From M3007 sp031425155 (lineage in GTDB: Bacteria; Bacteroidota; Bacteroidia; Chitinophagales; Saprospiraceae): a stretch of 64,000 bases of DNA. Positions 9,055 to 16,955 of the stretch are shown here, piece after piece. The notes under the pieces were generated by a model. It made no database searches and had not been told where the DNA came from. It saw only the letters and a list, made by a program, of their open reading frames with translations. Position 1 is the first letter of the stretch. Each line of letters begins with the position of its first letter. The DNA lies in contig JANPIV010000131.1 of assembly GCA_031425155.1 (NCBI GenBank), forward strand, positions 28,516-92,515, written 5' to 3'. The translations under genes were made by a program, and so were the position numbers.

Positions 9055-9384
9055 ATCTGGTCAGCAGAGGATTTATGAAATTCGATGGATTGATTTGCCA
9101 GTTTTCGCTCAAACTGTTCCCCGTGTTGTCTGATGAACGTCATAATCTTGCTCACTGTTGGCAAAACTGTACTTTTTATGGCCGGGATTAAGTTTTTGCG
9201 CGATGTGGATTTCTACCTTTGGCCTTTCCACCCACTCCGAAATTCGCTTGCTTTAACTAACCTGACTGGAAACAGCACAGGCTATTTTTCATGCAATATA
9301 TTAATATTCAATGTATTGTACAATTAAAACCATTTCATACAGTCATCTACTTTCGGCTTTTTCATCAAATCCAATTTTCTGCAC
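9055..9384. other. Intergenic region upstream of the M36 peptidase gene
   Basis: About 330 bp, more A/T-rich than its surroundings. I see no supported gene; it should contain the promoter of the M36 gene but no exact TAnnTTTG box is found. Confidence 0.4.
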
Positions 9385-12300
9385 ATGCGTTTTCTTTTAC
9401 CTATCCGCTTTGGGCTGCTTGCTGGCCTATTCCTGTTTGCGGCCCAAGTGCTCCCGGCGCAAAACGTCCACGAGGCCGCGCTGCGTTTTTTGCGGGCTGA
9501 TCCCGCCAAATTCGGGCTTTCTGCCGATGATGTAGCCGATGTGCGCGTCACCGACGAGTACACCACGCAACACAATGGCGTCACCCACGTCTGGTTGCAG
9601 CAACAGTACAACGGTATTCCCGTCTTCAATGCGCTCTTCGGTCTGCACCAGTTGCCCGGCGGCGAAATCGCCCACGTTGGCCACCGCTTTGAGGCGGGTC
9701 TGGCCGGACGAATCAACACGACCGCGCCTTCGCTCAGCGCTTACAAAGCCCTGGAACTGGCTATGGCTCATCTCGGATTCAGCGGCTTCGCCGTACCGAG
9801 CCTGCGTCAAAAAGTAAACGACCGCAACTTTATATTTGAAGGCGGAGCCATTTCTAAAAGTGCAATTCCTGTTTCGATCTGCTACACGCCGATGCCGGAT
9901 GGACGAGTACACCTGGCCTGGACGATGGTTATTGCACAAGCGAACACTGCCGATATTTGGAACCTCCGGGTGGATGCACAGACGGGCTTGATTATCAATA
10001 AGTTCAATCAAACCAACTACTGCAAAGCCAATCATATTGGTCATACCGGGGAAGATTGTACGGAGGGAATCCCGGCTTTGGCAGCAGAAAAGCAGCCTGC
10101 CCCAGTCGCCGAAGGCGCCTTTGCCGGTGAGCAATACCGGGTATTTGCCTTGCCGGTGGAAAGCCCCGCCCACGGTAGCCGCCAACTGCTGGTGGATCCG
10201 GCCAGCCCGACTGCCTCACCGTTTGGCTGGCTTGATGTGAATGGACAGAACGGGGCAGAATACACCTACACCCGGGGCAATAACGTGTTTGCCTACGACG
10301 ATATCGATAATAATGATGCGCCGCCTGCCGTACCAGGAGCTGACGCAGGCACTTCGCTCAATTTTGATTTTTCTTTTGATGGCAACGCCGAACCAACTGC
10401 GAATATCAATGCCGCCATTACGAACCTGTTCTACCTGAACAACATGATGCACGACATCTCGTACGGGTTTGGTTTTAATGAAGCGGCCGGCAACTTCCAG
10501 GTCAGAAACTACACGGGCCAGGGCGCAGGAAATGATGCTGTAAGGGCCGAAGCAATAGATGGTGGTGGCGAAAACAATGCTAATTTCGGTACACCTCCCG
10601 ACGGCAGCGCACCCACTATGCAGATGTTCCGCTGGGGCCGGGCAGGTGGAAAAATTCTCAACGTTGTCGCTCCTGAAGTAGCCATTGGTTCCTATTTTGC
10701 CTCCGCATCCGGTACCTGGGGCGCGGATATTACGGAAATACCGGTGACCGGCGAGGTCGTCATCTCCGACGATGGTACTGGCTCCGCAGATTCTACCAAA
10801 GGCTGTAATCCAGCCGCTAATAATCTGACCGGCAAAATTGCGCTGGTGGACCGTGGCGTATGCGAATTCGGCTTTAAAGCCTTGACGGCGCAGCAGGCAG
10901 GGGCTATTGCCTGTATCATTTGCAACTACCAGGAAGGCACCCTCGGTATGGCCGCTGGCCTGTCGGGTGCACAGGTGACTATTCCGGTGATCATGCTGCA
11001 AAAATCCGACTGCGAGTATCTGAAGCAATTTATTGGCAATGGCCTCACCGTGTCGCTGGCGCAACCGGCGGTGGCCGGTCCTGATTTTATTGATGGCGAT
11101 TTCGATAATGGCATTATTGCCCACGAGTATGGCCACGGTATTTCTACGCGTCTGACCGGCGGCCCCAACAATAGTGGTTGTCTGGGGAATGCCGAACAAA
11201 TGGGCGAAGGCTGGAGCGACTTTTTCGCGCTCGCCATTACCGTGAAACCGGGCGATATAGGCAGTAAAAAACGGGGTATCGGCACGTATGTGTTTCGGCA
11301 GGAAAACAACGATGTGGGCATCCGTCGTTACCCGTATTCTACCGATATGACTATTCATCCGGTTACTTTTGCTACCGTGGCAGAGAATACCGCAGTACAC
11401 GCACTCGGTGAGGTGTGGACCGCTATGCTCTGGGATTTGTACTGGGCAATGGTCGAAAAATATGGCTACGAACAAGACCTGAACAATGTCAATAGTGGCA
11501 ATCACCGCGCTATCCAACTGGTGATGGATGGTCTCAAATTGCAGCCTTGTGCGCCCGGCTTTATTGATGGCCGCGATGCCATTATACTGGCCGACAAAAT
11601 CAATTATGCGGGTGCAGATACCTGCCTGATTATAGATGTTTTCTCGCGGCGGGGTATGGGCGTTGGGGCGAGTCAGGGCTCTAATGACGATGCCGGCGAC
11701 GGCGTGGAAAGCTTCGACCCGATCCCACGCTGCCTGAAAGAACTGAAGATCAAAAAAGTCTGCACACCCACCATCCAACCGGGCGGCACGGCTACTTTCA
11801 CCATTACCGTCACCAACCACAAAGACGATCCTGCGCTCAATACGATTGTTACGGATGAACTGCCCGCCGGGCTGACTTTCGCCTCTGCTTCCAATGGTGG
11901 CACTTTCAGTAATGGATTGGTTGTCTGGAATTTAGGCACGTTGGCCAGTGGTCAGGTCACGACCCTCAGCTACACCGCCAAATACTTGCCCACTACGGGT
12001 TCGCCGGTGTTGTTTCAAGACGTGCTGGATACGGATAATAACTGGACGGGTTTAGCCCTGAAAGGTTCCGAAACGTTTTTTCTGCAAAGTGATCTGGTAA
12101 AAGTCGGTACTTACGCCTGGCAAGCGGGCGAATCCCCCACCGAAGAAACCGATCTGGTACTCGAACAATCCGGCGACCCGATCATCATCTCCGGTACACA
12201 GCCGACCCTCCGTTTCTGGCATCAGTTCAATACCGGGAATACGGCCAATGCAGGCTTCCTGGAAGTACAAAGAGTGGGTGAAAATCAGTGGTTACGCTTT

Positions 12301-12909
12301 GAGGCCGATAAAGTGGTACGTGGCGGTTATACTGGCCGGGTGCCTTATGGCACATTCGCCATTCCCTACATCAGTGGCTTTTCCGGCAATTCCGAAGGCT
12401 GGATGCAGTCGTATTTTGATCTGAGCACCTACGCCGGAGAAGAAGTACACGTGCGTTTCCGCTTTGGCACGGACGTCAACACTGGATTAGCCGGTGGCGG
12501 CTGGTATGTGGATGGCCTGCAATTACTCGATCTCATCAATTTCGACGGAACGGCTACGGTTACTTCTGCCGATGGTGATCTGGCGACTGCCAATGCCCCG
12601 GAAAAAGGCGTGATCGTGGATGCTGGCAACCTGGTCGCTACACAGGAGCCCACCAATACTTTCGGCCTCTCGGTACAGCCCAATCCGGCAGACGACCTGC
12701 TGCACCTGCGTCTGGCAACGGCTCTGAGCGGCCCGGTACAGGTATCGCTGATTGGTACGGATGGCCGCCTGTCGCTGCGTCGCCAACTGGATAATTTTGC
12801 TGCCGGTCAGGTGCTGACCCTCGAAGTACAACAAGTGCCCGCCGGACTGTATCTGGTGCGCGTGGAAAGTGCTGAAGGCAGCAGTGTGACGAAGGTGGTA
12901 ATCAAGTAA
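9385..12909 (+). CDS. Secreted M36 (fungalysin) metallopeptidase with PA, DUF11-like and T9SS sorting domains
   Basis: 1174 residues. Order of domains: signal peptide (to about residue 25), fungalysin propeptide (about 40-190), M36 catalytic region interrupted by a PA domain (about 450-550), zinc site HEYGH (about 584-588) with the third-ligand Glu in MGEGWSDFF (about 608), a DUF11/CARDB-like repeat (about 785-880), a MAM-like beta-sandwich (about 920-1050) and a Por-type C-terminal sorting domain (starting VQPNPADDLL, ending VTKVVIK). It should be an extracellular protease exported through the type IX system. The gene stands alone and ends before a long palindrome shared with the convergent ctlX. 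Confidence 0.93.
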   Translation: MRFLLPIRFGLLAGLFLFAAQVLPAQNVHEAALRFLRADPAKFGLSADDVADVRVTDEYTTQHNGVTHVWLQQQYNGIPVFNALFGLHQLPGGEIAHVGHRFEAGLAGRINTTAPSLSAYKALELAMAHLGFSGFAVPSLRQKVNDRNFIFEGGAISKSAIPVSICYTPMPDGRVHLAWTMVIAQANTADIWNLRVDAQTGLIINKFNQTNYCKANHIGHTGEDCTEGIPALAAEKQPAPVAEGAFAGEQYRVFALPVESPAHGSRQLLVDPASPTASPFGWLDVNGQNGAEYTYTRGNNVFAYDDIDNNDAPPAVPGADAGTSLNFDFSFDGNAEPTANINAAITNLFYLNNMMHDISYGFGFNEAAGNFQVRNYTGQGAGNDAVRAEAIDGGGENNANFGTPPDGSAPTMQMFRWGRAGGKILNVVAPEVAIGSYFASASGTWGADITEIPVTGEVVISDDGTGSADSTKGCNPAANNLTGKIALVDRGVCEFGFKALTAQQAGAIACIICNYQEGTLGMAAGLSGAQVTIPVIMLQKSDCEYLKQFIGNGLTVSLAQPAVAGPDFIDGDFDNGIIAHEYGHGISTRLTGGPNNSGCLGNAEQMGEGWSDFFALAITVKPGDIGSKKRGIGTYVFRQENNDVGIRRYPYSTDMTIHPVTFATVAENTAVHALGEVWTAMLWDLYWAMVEKYGYEQDLNNVNSGNHRAIQLVMDGLKLQPCAPGFIDGRDAIILADKINYAGADTCLIIDVFSRRGMGVGASQGSNDDAGDGVESFDPIPRCLKELKIKKVCTPTIQPGGTATFTITVTNHKDDPALNTIVTDELPAGLTFASASNGGTFSNGLVVWNLGTLASGQVTTLSYTAKYLPTTGSPVLFQDVLDTDNNWTGLALKGSETFFLQSDLVKVGTYAWQAGESPTEETDLVLEQSGDPIIISGTQPTLRFWHQFNTGNTANAGFLEVQRVGENQWLRFEADKVVRGGYTGRVPYGTFAIPYISGFSGNSEGWMQSYFDLSTYAGEEVHVRFRFGTDVNTGLAGGGWYVDGLQLLDLINFDGTATVTSADGDLATANAPEKGVIVDAGNLVATQEPTNTFGLSVQPNPADDLLHLRLATALSGPVQVSLIGTDGRLSLRRQLDNFAAGQVLTLEVQQVPAGLYLVRVESAEGSSVTKVVIK

Positions 12910-13021
12910 AAAGGCAAGGAGCAAAGGGCAAAAGGGCAACAAGCAAAGTTGGTAGCCCGATTTTATTGGGTTAATCAGTAGCCTTAAATGCCTTGCCCGA
13001 AGCTCGCCAGCCAGTTCTGTA

Positions 13022-13091
13022 AATAACTTTAAAGGGGTCAGGTACAAGATTTTTTTTCAAAAATCTTGTACCAGACCCCTTTAAAGTTATT
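13022..13091. repeat. Long palindrome between convergent genes (terminator or REP-like)
   Basis: Arms 13022-13054 and 13059-13091 pair over 33 bp with one mismatch around the 4-nt loop TTTC. The stem includes AAAGGGGTCAGGTACAAG. It overlaps the ctlX stop codon and lies about 110 bp after the M36 gene, so it can end transcripts from both sides. Confidence 0.85.
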
Positions 13092-14022
13092 CCCCTGTTA
13101 AAGGCAAAAACACCTCGGCCATCATGCAGCGGGCCGAGCCGCCGCCATACGTTTCAATCGTTGGAATCGGGCTGTGCAACAGTTGGGTATGGCGTTCGAG
13201 CGCACTGATCTGTTCCGGGGTCAGGGCATGGTAGGCGGTGGACGACATGACCAGCAACGTCTGTCCGGCGGTGTTACGCACTTGCAGCATATTACCGGCG
13301 AAAGCGTTCATTTGGGCCAGGGTAATATCTACGATTTCCTTGCCCGTAGCCTTGAATTTCTGTTCCAGCATTTGTCGCTCGGCGGCATCCCGGATCGTAT
13401 CCAGACAAATAACCACAAAGGTCTCGCCGAGAGCCATCATCACATTGGTGTGATAAATATCCTGTCCGTTGGCATCGGTGGCGTGAAAGACAACCTTTTG
13501 ATAACCAATTTCCTGGCAGAGGTCTTCGAGCAATTGTTCGTCCGTACGCGGACTGAGGCAGGCGTAGGCGAGGCGGTGGGTATGGTCAAAAATAATGCTG
13601 CCCGTGCCTTCCAGGTAACGGTCGCGCTTTTCATTAAATTCAAAATTCAGTCGCCGTTCGGAGCGAAATCCCTGTTGCAGCACCTGCTCGATGATCTGCC
13701 GACGGCGCTCCCGGCGGCGCGTGGGCGCAAACATGGGATAGGTAATAACAAATCCTTCCTGGTGAAAAGTAACCCAGTTATTGGGGAATACGGCATCGGG
13801 CTTGACGGGTGTAGCGGAGTCTTTGGCCACAATTACCTGCACCCCCGCCGCTCGCAACTGCTCCACAAAGCCGTCGAACTCCGCTACGGCCTGTTGCGCC
13901 ATTTGCTCCGGGGTGAGGCGTTGGTCGCGACTTTGGAAGGCATTATTGGCCGCCGTCTCTTCATTGAACGCAAAATGCGCCGGGCGCACCATTAGAATGT
14001 GGGAAGTAGTTTGACGTCGCAT
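13087..14022 (-). CDS. ctlX: CtlX-type citrulline/arginine hydrolase (amidinotransferase fold)
   Basis: 311 residues from the ATG at 14022 (MRRQTTSHILMVRPAHF), which matches the usual start of the family. The pentein fold is indicated by MVRPAHFAFN, DAVFPNNWVTFH, the catalytic His in YHTNVMMALGE and the C-terminal nucleophile Cys in GSARCMMAEVF. Family members hydrolyse guanidino or ureido groups of arginine-like substrates; CtlX is linked to citrulline use, but the substrate here is inferred from family only. The stop codon lies inside the long palindrome. The leader has TCTCAC-type repeats. Confidence 0.85.
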   Translation of the reverse strand: MRRQTTSHILMVRPAHFAFNEETAANNAFQSRDQRLTPEQMAQQAVAEFDGFVEQLRAAGVQVIVAKDSATPVKPDAVFPNNWVTFHQEGFVITYPMFAPTRRRERRRQIIEQVLQQGFRSERRLNFEFNEKRDRYLEGTGSIIFDHTHRLAYACLSPRTDEQLLEDLCQEIGYQKVVFHATDANGQDIYHTNVMMALGETFVVICLDTIRDAAERQMLEQKFKATGKEIVDITLAQMNAFAGNMLQVRNTAGQTLLVMSSTAYHALTPEQISALERHTQLLHSPIPTIETYGGGSARCMMAEVFLPLTGE

Positions 14023-14033
14023 AGGAAGCGAAG

Positions 14034-14078
14034 GTGAGAGACGTGAGAGGTGTGTGAGGAGTGAGAGCGGTGAGAGAA
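14034..14078 (-). repeat. TCTCAC word array in the ctlX leader
   Basis: Read on the minus strand, degenerate CTCTCAC units run to about 12 nt before the ctlX ATG. The same kind of array, same sense, precedes the divergent gene at 14232. Confidence 0.75.
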
Positions 14079-14112
14079 TAAACACCCTCCCAACTTTATA
14101 AAAATGGGGCGG

Positions 14113-14120
14113 CAAAGATA
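14113..14120 (-). promoter_or_regulatory. -7 box TATCTTTG for ctlX
   Basis: Exact TAnnTTTG on the minus strand, placing the transcript start just upstream of the repeat array. Confidence 0.55.
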
Positions 14121-14167
14121 AATGTCACGCCGGGTTTTGTCGGGCCTTTACGTTTCAAAAATTGACA

Positions 14168-14175
14168 TATTTTTG
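14168..14175 (+). promoter_or_regulatory. -7 box TATTTTTG for the DUF3667 gene
   Basis: Exact TAnnTTTG, about 57 bp before the start codon at 14232; the divergent partner of the box at 14113-14120. Confidence 0.55.
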
Positions 14176-14185
14176 CGCCACCCTG

Positions 14186-14226
14186 TTCTCTCACGCTCTC
14201 ACCCTTTTCTCACCTCTCTCACCTCT
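14186..14226 (+). repeat. TCTCAC word array in the leader of the DUF3667 gene
   Basis: Degenerate CTCTCAC/CTCACC units fill the space between the predicted transcript start and the start codon. Confidence 0.75.
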
Positions 14227-14231
14227 TACCC

Positions 14232-15326
14232 TTGAAACGCTACTGTCGCAATTGTTTTCATCCGCTGCCCGGCAAGGCGAAGTTCTGCCCACAATGCGGT
14301 CAGCGCGACTCGGACGGCAAGATAAGTATGCGGGGGCTGCTGGGTAAACTCTGGAACAACACTTTCCACCTGGAAGGCAAGTTCCTGCGCACCGCCTGGC
14401 AGTTATTCATACCGGGTATGGTGACGAAGGAATTTTTTAAAGGAAAACAAGATCGTTACCCGCACCCGATCCGGCTGTTTGGTATTGTGATGTTCTTCTT
14501 TTTGCTGCTGCTGAATCGGAGCCTGAACACTACTGGTGCCCAGCAATCGGGTTTGAATTTTTCTTTCAATGCCACCGAAACGGACACGGTTCACCAGGAA
14601 GATTCCGAAACCTACCTCCGCAAGATGGAGCATCAAGCCACGCTGGACGACATTATACAAAACTATCCAAACCTCCCGCCTGATCTGCAAACCCCACAAA
14701 CGGAACGCGCGATAGATAGTCTGCTCGTACTGTATGGTCGCCAGCATGGGCTGGAAAATTATCTGGCCGGTAAAGACAAAGCGGACACGCTGGATATTGG
14801 GCTGCTTGGTAATACCATTCGTATTCCGACGCTGGATATTATGCGCTACGAACCGGATGAGGTCATCCGCCGTATAGGGGTTACTAATTGGCTGGAACGC
14901 ATCGTCATCCGCCAATCCATCAAATCTTTCAAATCGCCCGAAGCATTGGGCCATGCTTATATTGGCAGTTTTACCTGGACTTTGCTGGCGATTATCACTT
15001 TTATGGCCAGTATATTAGCCTTATTTTATTGGCGACAAAAACGCTATTATGTAGAGCATTTTATATTTTTATTACATTTCCATACGGGCGCATTATTACT
15101 ACTTACATTCGGTATTTTATTAGAACAATGTGGCTTAGAAGGCAGAGACATCTTTCCAAATATAGCACTGATGATTTGGATAGGTACCTTTTTTGGCCTG
15201 TGGCACTATTATGGTCAGGGGTTTGGCAAAACACTGGCAAAATGGCTGATATTTAGCGTACTCTATATTTTTAGCCTCGCTCTTTTTTTCGTGTTGGGTT
15301 TATTAGTCGTTTTTGCTTTTTACTGA
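14232..15326 (+). CDS. DUF3667-family membrane protein with N-terminal zinc ribbon
   Basis: 364 residues. The TTG at 14232 is chosen as start because the next residues form the zinc ribbon CRNCFHPLPGKAKFCPQCGQ (two CxxC pairs), which is part of the family; the first downstream ATG would remove it. One transmembrane segment lies near residues 80-95 and three to four more near 240-364, with a polar, probably extracytoplasmic, region of about 140 residues between. The function of DUF3667 proteins is not known. A short hairpin with a T-run follows the stop codon. Confidence 0.82.
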   Translation: MKRYCRNCFHPLPGKAKFCPQCGQRDSDGKISMRGLLGKLWNNTFHLEGKFLRTAWQLFIPGMVTKEFFKGKQDRYPHPIRLFGIVMFFFLLLLNRSLNTTGAQQSGLNFSFNATETDTVHQEDSETYLRKMEHQATLDDIIQNYPNLPPDLQTPQTERAIDSLLVLYGRQHGLENYLAGKDKADTLDIGLLGNTIRIPTLDIMRYEPDEVIRRIGVTNWLERIVIRQSIKSFKSPEALGHAYIGSFTWTLLAIITFMASILALFYWRQKRYYVEHFIFLLHFHTGALLLLTFGILLEQCGLEGRDIFPNIALMIWIGTFFGLWHYYGQGFGKTLAKWLIFSVLYIFSLALFFVLGLLVVFAFY

Positions 15327-15332
15327 AATGTC

Positions 15333-15350
15333 ACCGCTATGCGGTTTTTT
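15333..15350 (+). terminator. Weak terminator hairpin after the DUF3667 gene
   Basis: Five-bp stem (ACCGC/GCGGT) with loop TAT, followed by six T. Confidence 0.45.
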
Positions 15351-15434
15351 GGTAATTAATTACGGTTAACTCATAAAACCACAAAATCTAAGTGCTAATT
15401 ATAAATCCAATAACCAATAACTACTTATTGTATT

Positions 15435-16901
15435 ATGCAGTACGAAACCGTCATCGGCCTCGAAACCCACGTTCAACTCAGCACCGTCTCCAAGGCCTTT
15501 TGCGCCGATTCGGCCGCTTTTGGCGGGGCACCCAATACGCATACGAGTATCATCAGCCTGGCACATCCCGGCACTTTGCCACGCCTGAATCGGCGGGCCG
15601 TGGAGTACGCCGTGCGACTTGGCCTGGCCCTCGGTTGCGAAATCAATCCGCGCAGCACCTTTGATCGCAAGAATTATTTTTACGCCGATTCGCCCAAGGG
15701 TTTCCAGACCACGCAGGATCGCAGCCCCATCTGCATCGGTGGACAAGTGCAGGTGAACGTAAATGGCCAGCCGGTTGTAATTCGCTTGCATCACATTCAT
15801 TTAGAGGAAGATGCGGGTAAAAGTCTGCACGATCAAGATCCCGCCGATTCGCTGATTGACCTCAATCGGGCTGGTGTGCCGCTGCTCGAAATCGTGAGTG
15901 AACCCGACCTGCGCAGTGCCGAAGCGGTGACGGCTTATGTGGAAGAAATTCGCCGTCTGGTGCGCTGGCTCGACATCAGCGACGGCAACATGGAGGAAGG
16001 TTCGCTGCGCTGCGATGTGAATGTGTCGGTGCGCGAACAGGGGGCCGCAGCATTTGGCCAACGTTGCGAAATCAAAAACATGAATTCCATGCGCTTTGCC
16101 CGCCGGGCCATCGAATATGAAGTGCAACGCCAGATCGCGCTGCTGGAAGCGGGCCAGGCCGTGGTGCAGGAAACGCGCGGTTTTGATGCCGAGACGGGCC
16201 GTACTTATGGACTTCGGGAAAAGGAAAATGCCCACGATTACCGCTATTTTCCCGAACCTGACTTGCCGCCGGTGGTATTGTCGCCTGCTTATTTGGAAAA
16301 AATAACGGCAGCAATGCCGCCTTTACCCGCCGCATTGGAAACAGAATTACAAACGCGCTACGGCCTGCCCGCTTATGATGCCGGGTTGCTCACCCAGGAT
16401 CGGGAGACGGCTCTGTACTTTTTGCAACTCGCCAATTTACTGCCGCCTACCGCCCCCGATGCACCGCCTGCGCCTTATAAGGCCATTGCTAATTTATTGA
16501 TTAATAAACTCTTACCCTGGGCCGCCAGTACCGGCCAATCCGTAGAAATGAATCCGGTCGCTCCGGCGCAATGGCTAGAATTTCTGCAACTTATCGAATC
16601 GGGACAAGTCAGCGGGAGTACGGCTTACCAGCGACTGTTCCCGGCTTTGCTGGAAAAGCCAACCACTACGCCTACTCAGTTAGCCACCGATTTGCAACTG
16701 TTACAAAGTAAGGATATAGATTTTCTGGTGCAACTTGTGGAAGAAGTATTAACCCGTTATCCCGACAAAGTCGCCGATTATAAACGAGGCAAAAAAGGGT
16801 TGCTGGGTATGTTTATGGGCGAAGTGATGAAGGCCAGCCGTGGTCAGGCGGAACCGAAGGCTACGCAACAGATGTTGGAAGAGAAGTTAAAGGAAGTATG
16901 A
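15435..16901 (+). CDS. gatB: Asp/Glu-tRNA(Asn/Gln) amidotransferase subunit B
   Basis: 488 residues, full length. N-terminal YETVIGLETHVQL, the RKNYFYADSPKGFQ motif, the DLNRAGVPLLEIVSEPD block, the GSLRCDVNVSVR segment and KNMNSMRFARRAIEYE are all present, with a C-terminal tRNA-binding helical region. With GatA and GatC the enzyme amidates mischarged Glu-tRNA(Gln) or Asp-tRNA(Asn). gatA and gatC are not nearby, which is common in Bacteroidota. Confidence 0.97.
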   Translation: MQYETVIGLETHVQLSTVSKAFCADSAAFGGAPNTHTSIISLAHPGTLPRLNRRAVEYAVRLGLALGCEINPRSTFDRKNYFYADSPKGFQTTQDRSPICIGGQVQVNVNGQPVVIRLHHIHLEEDAGKSLHDQDPADSLIDLNRAGVPLLEIVSEPDLRSAEAVTAYVEEIRRLVRWLDISDGNMEEGSLRCDVNVSVREQGAAAFGQRCEIKNMNSMRFARRAIEYEVQRQIALLEAGQAVVQETRGFDAETGRTYGLREKENAHDYRYFPEPDLPPVVLSPAYLEKITAAMPPLPAALETELQTRYGLPAYDAGLLTQDRETALYFLQLANLLPPTAPDAPPAPYKAIANLLINKLLPWAASTGQSVEMNPVAPAQWLEFLQLIESGQVSGSTAYQRLFPALLEKPTTTPTQLATDLQLLQSKDIDFLVQLVEEVLTRYPDKVADYKRGKKGLLGMFMGEVMKASRGQAEPKATQQMLEEKLKEV

Positions 16902-16955
16902 ACGATGAACAGAACTACTTCGTTCAAAATTCCGCACTCCGTATTCCGCCTTCCC

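Noticed and set aside
10216..11820. 534-codon reverse frame within the M36 peptidase gene
   Set aside because: It is antisense to the zinc-site and PA regions and shows no domain of its own.
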